A stretch of DNA of 64,000 nucleotides from Nelumbo lutea. Lineage: Eukaryota > Streptophyta > Magnoliopsida > Proteales > Nelumbonaceae. Shown here in pieces: positions 11,884-23,997 of the stretch. How positions within the stretch are numbered: the first letter of the stretch is position 1; the number at the start of each line of letters is the position of its first letter. Below the pieces are notes generated by a model, which worked only from the letters and a program-made list of their open reading frames with translations, did no database searches and was not told the DNA's origin. A program made the position numbers and the translations under genes. The DNA lies in NCBI GenBank assembly GCA_022828595.1, contig JAKGHH010000005.1:68071655-68135654 (forward strand), read 5' to 3'.

Positions 11884-14800
11884 TTATGTCCAGTTCCTTT
11901 TCTGGGAACGGAGTTGGGTGAGTTTATCCCTCCACCGAGCTGTTGTAAACAGGAAAATCTCACAAGCTCAAAAATTGAAATTCAACAGAAACACAGATAA
12001 AAAAATCAACAATTTAAAAAAAAAAAATTAGAGGAGATTCTATACTGAAACCAGAATATGCCACAAATCAATAATCAAGGATACCTGCATCCCTGTATCT
12101 TTCTTCAACAGCAGCAATTAGCATGTTACGAACAAGATCAAATTCTTTGGCTTCAATACATGGCTGATCATCTGGTCTGCAAACATTGCTACTTCTGTCA
12201 GTATCTCAGTTATTTCATGACATGATAAGTGAGAAAGAAACTACTACGTGCGATAGCATTTTGCACCCAATCACTTTCCGATCCAAGTTTAAAGGGCCAG
12301 AGTACGCTCATGAATCTCAAGTTGACACTCTTCCAAATTTAAGTGCCTCAAGATCAGTGAATAGCTAAAAAAGATAGACAAATTCATCCATTAGATTCAA
12401 ATAGTTGACATCTGGTCTACCCACTTCTCAACCAAGTCAACCATTTTCATGAACAGTTGAGGTGGTTAACTGTTCTGGCGACCAGTTGATGGCATGGTCC
12501 AAATGACATGCACTGGTCATGTACGCTTCTTAGTTGAAGAGCTTCTTCATAAATATACTAGGCATATATTCATACATAAACTACACATTCATGTACATAT
12601 AAATATGTAGGAAAACAATGCTCTGGGTTCTACTGTTAGTTCTGATGGTACCTGTCCAGATTCGTAAACAAAAGGCCATCTGAAAGAGGAGGTTGAGACA
12701 CTATCTTTGCAGGTTCAACAACTCTCATTCCGTCATTGTATGCCAAATATTTGTTAACTTGAATTGGTACCTGCATGAGATTGGAAAAATCAGCCTCAAC
12801 GACCTCTACATTCAAGCTCTAGTACCTTAAGAAAAACAGAAAGAACAAAGAGAAACTGCACTACTGTCAGAGGGGACAGTAGTGGGGGAGCACAACAGTG
12901 ATACAGAGAGAGATTCATCTACTTGCTCAAGTATATTATTTCAGGTGGACATAATATGAGCCACATATAGTTATACTCTAATAATAGGATATTGAAATGA
13001 AGAAGAGAAGAACTAATCAAAACAAGATATAGAATAATAGAATCACCAAGAACAAGGATATACACCAAGAGATCTAAAAAGAATAATAATACCTTATTTA
13101 TTTATACATTTATTATTCAAAACTTGATCTACTCTCTCATAGGCCAATTTAAGATCCCCTTATAGCTTATTTTAGCTACCTAATAAAACCCCATCAAATT
13201 CCATAGCATTAAATAAATATCTTCAGAGACTTGTATTTCCTGAAAGAAGCAGCGTCAAATAAGAGCAAACCTTCTTAGTTATATGTCGAAAATGGTATTA
13301 GTGGAAGTAGTCATGGGTACCATACAGCAGATATGTATTTAACTGACCACTCATTGACCAAAAATGGGTAAAACTGAGGGCATGTAAGAGTCATATGAAT
13401 GAGCTAGAAAATCCATGGTGGAATGGCCTTCATATAATCCCACCTTACAAGTTACAACAGTCAACCCTACTAGCATACGACCTAGTGATGTCATGAACCT
13501 TGTCCATTGTATTTTGTTGAGTGCAGTAAAAGTGAAATGTGATGCATTCGTAAGGTGAGGCACATGCAAGAACAAAGTGAACTGCTTTTGACCAAAAAAA
13601 AATCTTAATACCTAAATTCTGAAAGAAATAGTATATATCAAAAAGTTTTTTGGCTCAATTGTAGAGTATCATGTAATTAACCGAAATGCTATAGCCTTGT
13701 ATTTTCAAGTCCTACATAGGCCAAACTATTTAAAGAGTAAGTATTGTATCTGCAACCCTTAATATAGTAATTATCCATTCAAGATTAAATTCAAGGTTAA
13801 TTTATCAAAATATAACTAGTCAGATCATGAGCTCAACAAATTGAACCTTGTCTGTAAGCCTTCATGCTCCTTTTGAAATACTGAATTTATTGTGGATGTA
13901 ACATTATTTAAACACTGGTGCTTTTTCAACTAAATCATCCTAGGTCTGACAATTTCTCTAGAATATTGGGTTAATATAAGGCTGGTCAAATTAATTGTCA
14001 ATTTCCCTTGATAAGCTCAAATAAATGTGGAAATCCATACTTTTATGAGTTCAATCATCATCATCATCATTCAAGCTTTGTCCCAATTACATGGAGTTGG
14101 CTACGTGAATTTTGTTCCGCCATTCTGTTCAGTAACTTAAGTGATGGTTGGAGTCTCCAGAGCCAATTATATAACAAAATTCCAAAGGTTGCATCTAGCA
14201 CGGTAAATTAAATGATTCTAACACTCTGTTGAGTAAATCATCCTAGATCCAATAGAGCGCTGTTAATTTGTCATACTCCTGCCCCCGGAGAATGACAGCA
14301 TTAAAAGAAATAAGACAAAAACAAAAAAAGGCTCTCTAACTTTTCTTTGAGTTAGAAATGCCTTAGCTGACATTCTAATTTCCAGTTTCTCACAACCAGC
14401 AAAAGGATCCATCTTACCAATCCATGGAACAATAGATATAGAATTTATTTCCCTTCCCTTCAAAAGCATTTACTTTTCCCACTTGTTCTCTTCATTCATT
14501 CTGATACGGACCAGAAAACAATCCACCATCTAATAGTTGTCATCAAAATCATTCTTCCTATACAGCTTGCTGAGTCCCAAGTTAACTCCACTCCCAAGTA
14601 TGGGAAGTCAAGTCATTCTGATGATTCAAAATATTCATTATTTAGTCCGATTGAGATTGACTCAAGTGACTCCAACCCTCCCCAAGTCAATTGATTGACT
14701 CTGAGTCAAATTCCTTCAACAACCTCCTGTATATATGATTTCAAAACACAAAAACTGCATTGGATGCTTTAGAAGTTTCTAATGTTTCTTTTCTAAGAAA

Positions 14801-17800
14801 AAATCAAGTAATTAATAATGATTTAAATTTTGTGCATCTATTCTTGGTGTATTATTGGCAGCAGATTCATAATAACCTACATTTGGATTTACAATCCATC
14901 ATTATGCAAGCATAAAGATATAAAAATGAAAACAATGTCATCCAACCATAAACTCTAAAAGCTTTTAGGCTCTAAAATTGTGACATGGCCGAGGATCCTT
15001 TATTTGAGACCACAGCTTCCACATTGACCCCACCCTTGGGCATAGCTTTCAAGGTGCCAAGGCAAGGCTAGGCAACAGGGGGCACCTTGTTGCCTAGTCG
15101 CCTAGGCAATGAATTATTTTTAAGTAAAAAACATTTATCGTAAGGTAGTTCCCTAGGTTCCAATAACCATATTTCCTAAATAATTATCCATAATTTTCAT
15201 AAGAAAGGTATAAACTTCATGTAAGTATAGAAAATCAACATATTCCAACATATTTTATAACACACAGTACAAAACTACTTGGCGATTAGGCAAGGCGAAC
15301 CTCCAAGGGCATCTTGTTGCCTTGACAACTATACCCTTGGGTATCTTAAGTCAAGCTGGCTGACTCAGCCAATTAGTAAACTATGCTTCTAACTCCTCAT
15401 TCTCCTTTATTATCTTTGCCCGAATTCTATATTTGTTTGTTCCTTTTCAAATTCCAGTTGGTTATTACTCACTTGACACTCAATACAAGTCTCAGAACAA
15501 TCTCTTTATTTACATGTTGATTTGAACAAATTTGATTTTTGAAGAAGGGAAAGAATCCAAAGAAAAAGAAACCAACTTTCTCCTGATTACTCATCCAATG
15601 GCAATGTTGTAACTTTTGGGTGTTCTAGATTTTAGTACTTTATAGTCTTTTAAAATTTATTTTCTAGTTTGTTAGTGTCTTAGGAGTATGGTCAATCATC
15701 TTAAAGGGTCAAATTAGTTTATAAAGTCTGATTAGAGAGTTTTTGAAATTTTGAAAAGTTGAAGACACAATCACACCATTTTTCCTTTCATCTTATTTTC
15801 TTGGGCCAAATCTTGTCAGTTTTGCATGATTTAGGTGCCCTTAGATAGGTAATTGGGTCATCTATCCAATGAGACCAATCACCAATATCTTCTACATTTG
15901 ACATGTTTTGAGGGGGTTGTGTCATTTTCTTGATAAGGTGTCCGTCAATAATGAGATTTGGGTCTTCTGAGGGGGTTGTGGTCATTTGACATGGAGCATT
16001 TCATCTCTCCCCTACTTAAGTTGCCGAATCTGTATAAAACTCTTGAATGTTTAGAATTGGGTAATTTGGTATGAAGTTCTACTGTATGTAATGTTCTGTG
16101 AAAGCATACAAAAATAAGTGATCCTTTCCTTTCAAAACTTACATGCCAGTTGGCCAAAAAAACGTACTAGAAGCCCAATTTCATACAGGTAAGGCTTCCA
16201 TAAGCTAGCGTTTACATAATACAGCAATATATCTAAATGCCTCTTGTAAGAAGATGTATCAAACAAACCATTTGCTGATTTGCATGGGGAAAGATAATAT
16301 GCATATATCAAGATGTCAAAAAAAATACCTTACATCGTACTGCAATGTTAATGGCATCTGAAGGCCTGAGATCAAAACTAACTCTTTGTGTTCCATCGTC
16401 TATCTGCAGATGCATCCAAAGTATCATCAGTAAAACTGACTACTGTATTTTAAATGTCCATCTATACCTATATAACATATACAAAGCAGGGAGATGATGT
16501 AGCATGTAGGAATAACCTTTGTAATGTATAGCTGAGCAAAATATGCCTCATTTACTCTTTTGGTTACTCGGACAAGTTTTACCTGCATATAGAATAACAT
16601 ATCACAAAGGAAATGTTAAATAATGTACCTATAAAAAATAAATAAGAGGATATACAGATATCCCAGCTTTGTCAATGTGGGAAAATGAGTGGGAGAATGC
16701 ATCATGATAATACCTCATATCCCATTGTCTCAGTCATCTCCTTCATTACTTGATATAGAGTAGGCCTAGCCTGATGCAGAGTTACCAAGCTCAAATTTCT
16801 TTTAACAAAGGCATAGGAAGGAAGATCCTAAATCCTAATACTGATAGATTAATAACCAAGGAGAAAAAGAAAAGAATAACTAGAAAATTAATAACATACC
16901 ATTGGAACATTACGAACTGCAGCCATGAGCAAGATGCTTGGCATCTCCACTGCAGACAGACAGAAACAATCAATGATGAGAAAACTGAAAAGTATGAAAT
17001 GTTAAGAAAACAGAGTTTGACTATAAGTTGTATATTTTTCAGTCGATAATATATAATGTAGATTCTTTCAAGATGTTTTGAACATATGTACTTACAGACA
17101 ATTATGGGAAGAAGAAGACCACTTCCATCCTCCATCTTCAGTACAATAGCAGGATGTGGAGCATAATCAGGTAGATGTCCACCTTGAGGGTTGTTGTGAA
17201 CACATCTTAAATGCCTACCATCTCTCATTTTTATCATGAAACCATCTGAGCTACTTTTTACCTCAACTACATAAAGATAAGAGGAGAAACTGATCAGTTT
17301 AAGGCGGGCCAAGTATCGGAAATTTAGGAAAATACCAAAGGCCATTGTTGCAAGTTATGCAGATCAGTAGCAACTTAGAAGTTTGATGTAGGCAATCAAA
17401 CAAAACTATTGGTATTTGAACTTGAAAGGTAGAAAAGCCATAATGCAAAATAGCATGATATGTGGATCAATTCTTCAATGTTATTCAATAACAATAAACT
17501 ACATGAAAAAGGGATGAAAGCAACGAATAATAAGTAGCAAGAAATTCAAATAAATAGCTACATGCTAGACCAGAGGCATGCACAAAGTCTTTCATGAGGA
17601 AAAGAGATTACAGTGATTTAAAGGGATTATGTAATAAAGAAAATATAGGTTGATTTTTTTTAAGCATACCGGCTTCAACTACACTGGAATTCACATAATC
17701 TTCATCATTCTCATTGAAGTTCTCTGCCATGCTACCATTATCATTTGATGATGAACGGAAGCTACAGTGTATTGTCCTGGATTTTTGCAATAGGGCTGGA

Positions 17801-17970
17801 TGAGAGAGAGCTTCCACATTAATCCTACTTCGGCATCTCCTTTTAGATCCCCATAACTTGCTTCTGAGAATCTTAGCTGTCATAAGAGGCCCATTTCCTG
17901 GAAGAGTATATACTCCAGCCTGCTTTGCACGGACTGTGGGGCAAATAACAGATCCTTGAAAAGTTCCCAT
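11884..17970 (-). CDS. BBD: Bifunctional nuclease, BBD type (nine coding exons)
   Basis: Exons in transcription order: 17670-17970, 17096-17266, 16900-16949, 16714-16770, 16517-16582, 16329-16403, 12652-12770, 12085-12176 and 11884-11939. All borders are GT/AG, phases join, and the sum is 987 nt (328 residues). The product matches the plant BBD1/BBD2 family (bifunctional nuclease in basal defence response). The BFN/DUF151 domain spans about residues 103-275, with the family signatures MRDGRHLRCVHNNPQGG, DYAPHPAIVLKMEDG, RPTLYQVMKEM, VSFDLRPSDAINIAVRCK and NKYLAYNDGMRV. A UVR-like motif covers about 288-325 (VEERY, RWRDKL). Family members have been reported to cut RNA and DNA and to influence ABA-linked callose defence; that role is inherited from the family, not shown here. 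The ATG at 17970 is followed by the usual MGTFQGSVICP start. Intron 6 is 3.56 kb and carries a SINE-like piece and a Mutator-like MITE. I see no disabling change. Confidence 0.95.
14040..14145 (+). mobile_element. Au-SINE-like fragment in BBD intron 6
   Basis: Contains (ATC)n followed by caagctttgtcccaattaca, tggagttggctacgtgaatt and cgccattctgttcag. This resembles the 3' body of the plant Au-type SINE family. It is diverged, with no clear A/B boxes or target duplication. A second piece is at 53811-53935. Confidence 0.5.
15041..15332. mobile_element. Mutator-like MITE with exact 9-bp duplication, in BBD intron 6
   Basis: Flanked by identical ACCCTTGGG at 15032-15040 and 15333-15341. The ends are CATAGCTTTCAAGG and, reversed, ATAGTTGTCAAGG. 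The outer arms carry matching 'aaggcaaggc' and 'gcctaggc' phrases, so it can fold back. A 9-bp duplication is typical of Mutator-type transposition. A 3' fragment of the same family (cctaggcgccttgacaacca) lies at 63640-63675. Confidence 0.85.
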
Positions 17971-19000
17971 CACACCTCCTTCAAGATATCAATAATAGAA
18001 ATCTGCAAGTCTTCCACGAGAGGGCGCTGACCAATAAATTCATTCAGAAAACGATATATTCGGTTGAAAACACACACTCCATTACAATAACGAGATTAAA
18101 AAAAAAGAAAAAAAAGAAAAAACAGGAAATCTTATACGAGAGTGAACAATTGATCAATGATAGTAGCAAGGTCTATAACTTTCTCAACAAAACACAGTTC
18201 AACTGTTATAGTAATACCGTCTTACCGTATGGAAGCTACCGACTGTTTGACTATTTGTAAACAACGACAGATATTTCAAAAAACCACATTGCCCAGTACG
18301 GCATCTTAAAGAATTTTTGAAATTATCGACAGAAGACTGACATTTGAATTGAAGAAACAAGAAACGTTACAACTAATAGATGTCCACAACACTTTTAACA
18401 TCAAAGAATGCAAAGAAAACAGGGAAAGAAGATTATTTAAGCAGAATTCTGAACCAATTACCGCTGAAATTTATAACGGATTCCAGAAAAAAAAGGCGCA
18501 AAAAAAGAGTAAAAAACGTAACTTTCTGCTTAGTTCATAACTGTTTCGAGAGCAATCATTATAGAAGAGCAACAAACACATGAAATCCCACTACCTGATA
18601 ACTTCTCTAATCTCTCAATCTACCGAAATTTAGAATCTGGAGCTGTTTCTCAGCGACCGCAAATAAAACAGGAGGCTGAACCGCAGATTCTCGGGAAAGC
18701 AGGAATTCCTGCAACTCAAGTTCGATTTCGAGCAAAATTAAACCCTGACCGAGATCGCCATGTGATCGATCGATCAAATAATATGTTTTTCTTTTTTTCC
18801 TTTTTCTTCTTTTTTTTTTTTTTTGTTATTTCGCCTTAAATCAAGCAGATCTTTGTGTAGGCAAGCCAACCGACGCTAGCGAAACCCTAGTATGATGCCG
18901 ATCTCTTTGCAAGAAGATGACGGAATCGCTAGCTAACACGAAACTTCGAGTGGAAGAAGGCATAGAGCTCCCTCGCTTTAAATCAATCGAGAAAAGAGGA
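17971..19000 (-). promoter_or_regulatory. BBD 5' leader with an untranslated-region intron
   Basis: A leader exon is read at 17971-18002 after a good acceptor (TTGCAG), with a donor CAG/GTAGTG giving an upstream leader exon ending at 18595. The implied leader intron is 18003-18594. The transcription start is not resolved; the G+C-richer stretch 18600-18990 is the likely first exon and promoter. A long T-rich stretch at 18783-18824 is purine-rich on the transcribed sense. Confidence 0.6.
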
Positions 19001-20404
19001 TCAAATGAAGAATTTTAGAAGTGGATGAGGATATGTCAATAGGAAGGTAACGAGTGTAAACTTTTTTCAACCAAGTGCCCAAGTGGCAATTACAATTGTG
19101 TCCTTTCGTAATATGGATGAATGATGGATGACGTGTCACATGTCCAAAGTCCCACAGTGAGAGTTGGGTACAGGTCAGCTTCTCAAGAGAACGTTAACGA
19201 AGTCGTGTCTGATCGTTGAACGCTCTCCAGCAAAAATGTGTGTTCCCAGGAAACCTAATGAATTTAGACCGTTGATCATTTAAACTAGATGGACGGCATG
19301 GTCTATTGGAAGGAACCAAGTCTTGACTCTTGAGCGGTGGAGGGCAATATGGTTGCCAATCCAGGCCATCCATTCCGATGTATTATTTTGGTTACAAGTC
19401 TCTAGTTTCAGGTTTAATTCCCAGGTCTTCACCGAAAGACATCCATCAACTCCCTCAATCAAAAAAATAAAAGGACAATTTCATTTATATAGTGGGCCAC
19501 CTAATGTCTGCTCCTGTAGATTAAAGAGCGGCACCCAGTTCCAATCTAATGGCAATCCTAGACGATCCTGTCACCGACGTAAAAGAAGAGATAATGGGAT
19601 AACATCGTCTGATTTGTCGTATGCGGTGGACCTAGTCATTCGTTACACATTCCAATTTCGTCGTATATGAGATAGGTTGAAGGGCATTTCTGACATTTTA
19701 CGAAATAAAAAATGATTTTTCTTACCGTCTTAACCCCCCGGCCCCCGATCCTGCCATATCCATAGGGCACGAAAACCACGCCGGCAGTTAAAAAAACCGA
19801 AATATCAAATGCTCCTGCCTACTGCCACGTGTAAGCCAAAGAAAATTTTCCACCTTGTTTTTCATTCAAAAATAATCATTCAAAAATAATATCTTTACCG
19901 CTGCATTCACTTCTCATTTCACAAGTCCAAAATGGCAGCTTATCCTTTCCTTCCGACGACTTATTCCGTTGGAGATCAAATCAGCCCCCCACCACGTCTC
20001 ATAACCTATCGTATTTTGAGAGCACCTCCACATGATAATATCAGAAATGATGATCATCATCAAGAGATATTTCCAATAGATATATGCTGAGACGTTGTAG
20101 GAAGTAATCTTGTGAGAGGCTGATTTGAACTCAATTCGTGGTGCCTAACTATAATAATTGGAAGCTTGTGCTATGACACTAAGAACATAAATATTCAATA
20201 ATCATGTTTCACAAGTCTTTTCCAGAAGATATTTTACAAGATTTGATAATTAAAAAACAAGATGAGTTTTTGCAAATAGATCTTGAAAGACCAAAGATTG
20301 TTTTGTTGAGATATTTTTCATAAATCATAGGAAAGACAATAAAAGTTAGAAGATCGTTGGGTAATGTGATGAAAATATGAATATTATGTATATATGAATG
20401 CTTT
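19001..20404. other. Upstream spacer of the BBD gene
   Basis: No gene is recognised. About 19978-20126 looks like a fold-back element: it begins AAATCAGCC, ends GGCTGATTT, and its middle (atgataatatcagaaatgat) resembles the middle of the Mutator-like element at 33912-34065. No target duplication is evident. Confidence 0.45.
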
Positions 20405-20932
20405 GTGTGTAGACTAACAAACTTTCATTTAACAAGTGGGATTCACATACATTTTTCTAAGGTGAATCCCACATACCATTGGTGGACATGTATGTGGAGT
20501 CCACATACATTTTTCAAAGTTGGCCCCATATACCATTGGTGGACATGTATATGGGGCTTATGTACATTTCACAACGTGGGCCTGACATACCATTGGTGAA
20601 CATGCACGTAAGATCCATGTGGGGCCCACATATTTTCCAATGTAGGCCCCACATACCATTAGTGGACATGTATATGGGGTCTATGCATGTACATGTATGT
20701 GGAGCCCATGTACATCTTATAAAGTGGGCCCAACATACCATTGGTGGACATCCATATAAGGTCTATGTATGGACATGCATGTATGATCCACATACATTTT
20801 ACAAGGTGGGCCCCATATGTCATTGGTGAACATGCATGCAGGTCCATGCATGGACATATATGTGGGTCCACATACATTTTTCAAGGTAGACTTCACATAT
20901 CATTGGTAACACATTTAAATGTTTTTTGTTGA
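20405..20932. repeat. Minisatellite with seven copies, unit growing from 57 to 81 bp
   Basis: The anchor 'cattggtggacatg' and variants recur at about 20478, 20534, 20591, 20658, 20738, 20820 and 20901. Spacings are about 56, 57, 67, 80, 82 and 81 bases. Later units carry an additional internal block of about 24 bases (ggtctatgcatg...gtatgtgg) that looks like a duplication of part of the unit. Each unit contains GTGGGCCCCACATACCA-like text, which is partly self-complementary. The open frames here only reflect the repeat. Confidence 0.9.
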
Positions 20933-21968
20933 AAGATAACTCATTTTCTCTTAAACATATGCATCGTGCCACACGTTCGAACAAGACAAGGCGGTAAAAA
21001 TTTATAAAAACTTCATTTGAAGCTTCTTGAAAAAAAACTCAAATTTGGGCTGCTGGCGTCTTTTATGAACTGATGTTTTTTCACAATAAATCTTTTTATT
21101 ACCAAAAGAAAAAACCTAAAATTTAGACTTTCGAGTTTCTAAACAGCCCAAAACTCATGTGAAAAGACTTGCCAAACATGGCCTAAGTTTTAGTAACCTT
21201 TTCTACAATTTTCTGTATTGTATTTTTAAGTAGGAGAGGTGCTACGGCAAAGGGTCGTCAAGTCACCCTCCACACTAACACTATTTATAGAAACTTCAAT
21301 GGAATCTTAATTAAAATATTAAAGATAGTATCCATCATAAAATAGAAATATTTAACACAGACGTGTATATTTGAAACAGGTTGCGAGTATATAACCTCAA
21401 CAAAAGTATTAATTAAAATATAAATTAAAACCATGGGTACAACCCACAATATAAAATATTAATGAGGAATGCTAATCATATTGTCCCCGGTGGTATTAGA
21501 TATCTACTCTCATGACTGCACGCTTCTGAAAATGTCCAAATTAATAATGTTAATGTTTTCTTACATGGTGGTGGCTTTGTAATTACGGCGCCTTTCTTGT
21601 ACACGTGTAAAAGTTCACTTGCATTTGCATATTGAAGTTTTGGCCACATGTAAAAGATACTTGTGTTAATTACAGCGCCTTAAGGCAAGGCCCATATTAA
21701 TCTTGATTCTTGATGAAAAGATCACTTGCATATTGAGGTTGGAAACATGATGTGGCTGAGAAATGAGGACAAGAGAAGGAATCCAACAGGTCATTCATTA
21801 TCAATAAAACTAAAAATAATAATAATATTGACTTAAACTGAAATGAAGTAGGTCATAAGTGACGAGATGAAGGCAGGTAACAGATCAGTCTTAGATCATA
21901 GGTGAAGTCGGGTAACAGATTAGTCAAGAAGGATGCAAACATTATCTTAAGAAACCCGTTGTTAGATA
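20933..21968. other. AT-rich spacer
   Basis: I see no gene, RNA or clear element. Short phrases recur (acacgtgtaaaagttcactt, and taattacagcgcctt twice), which hints at an old local duplication around 21580-21690. Confidence 0.4.
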
Positions 21969-22154
21969 CAAGGTTTAAAGTATTATTGACCCCTATTATT
22001 TAATATGTATCATGCCAATGATTTTTCGATATGCTCCTAGGGATTAACCACTGGTTCAGAGAATAATCAAACCTTAAATCGGCCTCTCTAAATCAATCTA
22101 AAATAAGTGAAACATAAAAAAAAAAAACACCGATACGGCCTGTATCGAACCTTG
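21969..22154. mobile_element. MITE with CAAGGTT ends, copy 2
   Basis: Begins CAAGGTTTAAAGTA; the right end reversed is CAAGGTTCGATACA. Flanks are GTTAGATA and GTTAGATC (7/8). It shares the 'accgatacggcctgtatcg' phrase with the copy at 3479-3708 and is shorter by about 44 bases. Confidence 0.7.
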
Positions 22155-22539
22155 GTTAGATCTCTATTATTATACCAATTACTGATTTACTAGTATGCTT
22201 TAAGGAGGCCTCCTGTTGGAACCATTTATCCTTGGCCATATAGCAAGGGTGGTTGCTCCTTAGACAACGCAAAAGCCAGCTTTCTTTCTTGGGTGGGGCT
22301 GGGGGCGGGAGGGAGTGGTGAATGGTCAATCTGGAAGGGAGGGAAGAAAAGACAAGCTAAAAGGTTCGTCACAGGGGAGATAGGTTGATTGGAAGGAGGT
22401 GTTTAGAATTTACATAATATCTAGTAAGTGTTGGTAGTTCTTCTTGTCAGCTACATCAAATCCGCTCGACATATGACATAGTGGAATGTTGACAAGTAAT
22501 TGCTTTGTATTCACTCATCTCTCATCCATAAAACAGATT

Positions 22540-22667
22540 TTTGGGTGTCAACCAGATTCTTTGGAGGGGATATAGAAGCATTGTACATGCATGAACCTAA
22601 TTAAATTTGAATCATGCATGTACATGCTCCTAAAGACTCCTCCAAAGAATCCGGCTGACATCCAAAT
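22540..22667. repeat. Fold-back hairpin element (about 128 bp)
   Basis: The left arm (ttgggtgtcaaccagattct and ttggagg) pairs with the right arm (cctccaaagaatccggctga and catccaa). Near the centre, tacatgcatga pairs with tcatgcatgta. Nearly the whole element can form one stem. No convincing target duplication was found. Confidence 0.75.
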
Positions 22668-22687
22668 TTTGTGTGAATGCTTCTTAG

Positions 22688-23064
22688 TAAGGGTGTCAAT
22701 GGACCGGTTTTGGATTGAATCCATCCAAACCAAAATTAATTTGGATGAATTGGACGGACCAACAAAACATTGAATTGAACCATTCCAGGTTTGGTCTAAA
22801 GTATTTATTGAATTAGATTGGACCTAGTCCATCCATAATGAATTTATATTGGACTGGGTTGGATTTAGATAATAACTAACATTGATAAAAGATAAGAATA
22901 TAGGTGTCAATGGACGAGGTTTGGGTTTGAATTAATCTAAATTAAAACAAATTTAAAGTTTGAACAGTCCAAACATTATATTAGACCAGTCCAAAATATT
23001 CATTGGATTGGACCCGGTCCATTTGTAATAGATTCACATTGGACCAAATCCATTGACACCCCTA
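22688..23064. mobile_element. hAT-like MITE, 'ggtgtcaatgg' family, copy 1
   Basis: Ends are TAAGGGTGTCAATGG and, reversed, TAGGGGTGTCAATGG. Flanking 8-mers are CTTCTTAG (22680-22687) and CTTCTAAG (23065-23072), a 7/8 target duplication as made by hAT transposases. The interior is two diverged halves of 'ttggattggacc' and 'ggtccaat' phrases. No coding capacity. Confidence 0.85.
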
Positions 23065-23527
23065 CTTCTAAGAGCACTTACGGCTTATGACAAGTATTTG
23101 TGCAGGACTTCTCTGAAGAAGATATCTCAATGTGCCCATGATTTCTATTTGGAAACCCCATTATTTTCAATTCTGATAACACCAAACCCTAATTTCAAGT
23201 GAATCAGATTGTTGAGAACTATTTTTCCAAAAATCCTTGGTTTGTTCAAGTTCCCCAAGGAACACTGAACAATAATTTTTTGAAAAGAACAACCAAGGAT
23301 TCATGATGCATAATTCACAAATTAGGCTTTTACAAGACCTAAATAAAATTCTAGACTCACATTCTATCACCATCGTAATAAGATAATAACCCAAAAGAGA
23401 TGGGCATTAGCGTTAAGACAAAACAAGCTCGGAAACTTCTTACTTCAACACTTCAAGCAATAATTAAAGTGGTGGCCCAAAATGAGTTAGCAACTTATTA
23501 TATTTCATGGTAGCAAGTTTTTCTTGA

Positions 23528-23740
23528 GGTTCAGTTTGGAAAGAGTACAAATAAAAATATGTACAGTGTAAATACATATAAAATATAAGGCTCCATTTGG
23601 ATGGAGTACAAATACAAATATATACTATGCAAATACATACAAAATATAAGATTTTGCGCTCTACATATTTGTATTTGTACTCCTTCCAAACTGAGCCTAA
23701 GGTTTTGCACTCTACATATTTGTACTTGTAGGTTCATAGG
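23528..23740. mobile_element. Tourist-like MITE interrupted by a second copy (outer copy)
   Basis: The left half (ggttcagtttggaaagagta to about 23588) and the right half (aaggttttgcactctacata from 23698) are the two halves of the same ~105-bp element, split by the copy at 23589-23697. The distal right end is altered (ttgtaggttcatagg replaces the expected terminus). Confidence 0.75.
23589..23697. mobile_element. Tourist-like MITE (109 bp), nested inner copy
   Basis: Ends GGCTCCATTTGGA and, reversed, GGCTCAGTTTGGA. The TAA duplication is at 23586-23588 and 23698-23700. The two arms (gagtacaaatacaaatat; atatttgtatttgtactc) make it almost fully self-complementary. A 3-bp TTA/TAA duplication is the PIF/Harbinger signature. 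Confidence 0.85.
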
Positions 23741-23890
23741 CTCTGTTAGCTTGCAATGCAAATTTCATTTACATCGGTATGAATGGTTAAGAGAGTAAAT
23801 GGGCCAATATCTATTAAAAAAAGAGTGTAAATGGGCCAAGTGAAAATTCTGGTTTACTTTTGTTCCATCTTTCATCTTATTTTGTTTATT

Positions 23891-23997
23891 GGACTCAGTT
23901 TGGAAAGAGTACAAACGTAAAAATATATATAAAATAATACAAAATACAAGGTTTTACACTCTACATATTTGTATTTGTACTCCTTCCAAACTGAGCC
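23891..23997. mobile_element. Tourist-like MITE, same family
   Basis: Runs from 'ggactcagtttggaaagagt' to 'ccttccaaactgagcc', with the same internal 'tacaagg' and 'acatatttgtatttgtact' text as the copies at 23589, 42945 and 55300. The flanking duplication is not clean. Confidence 0.75.

Noticed and set aside
16791..17345. 184-codon minus-strand frame around BBD exon 2
   Set aside because: Only 17096-17266 is exon; the remainder is intron read-through, shown by splice sites and loss of family similarity.
20405..20932. Several open frames on both strands with repeated 'HIPLVDMY' or 'YMSTNGM' text
   Set aside because: They are by-products of the minisatellite whose unit is often a multiple of three.
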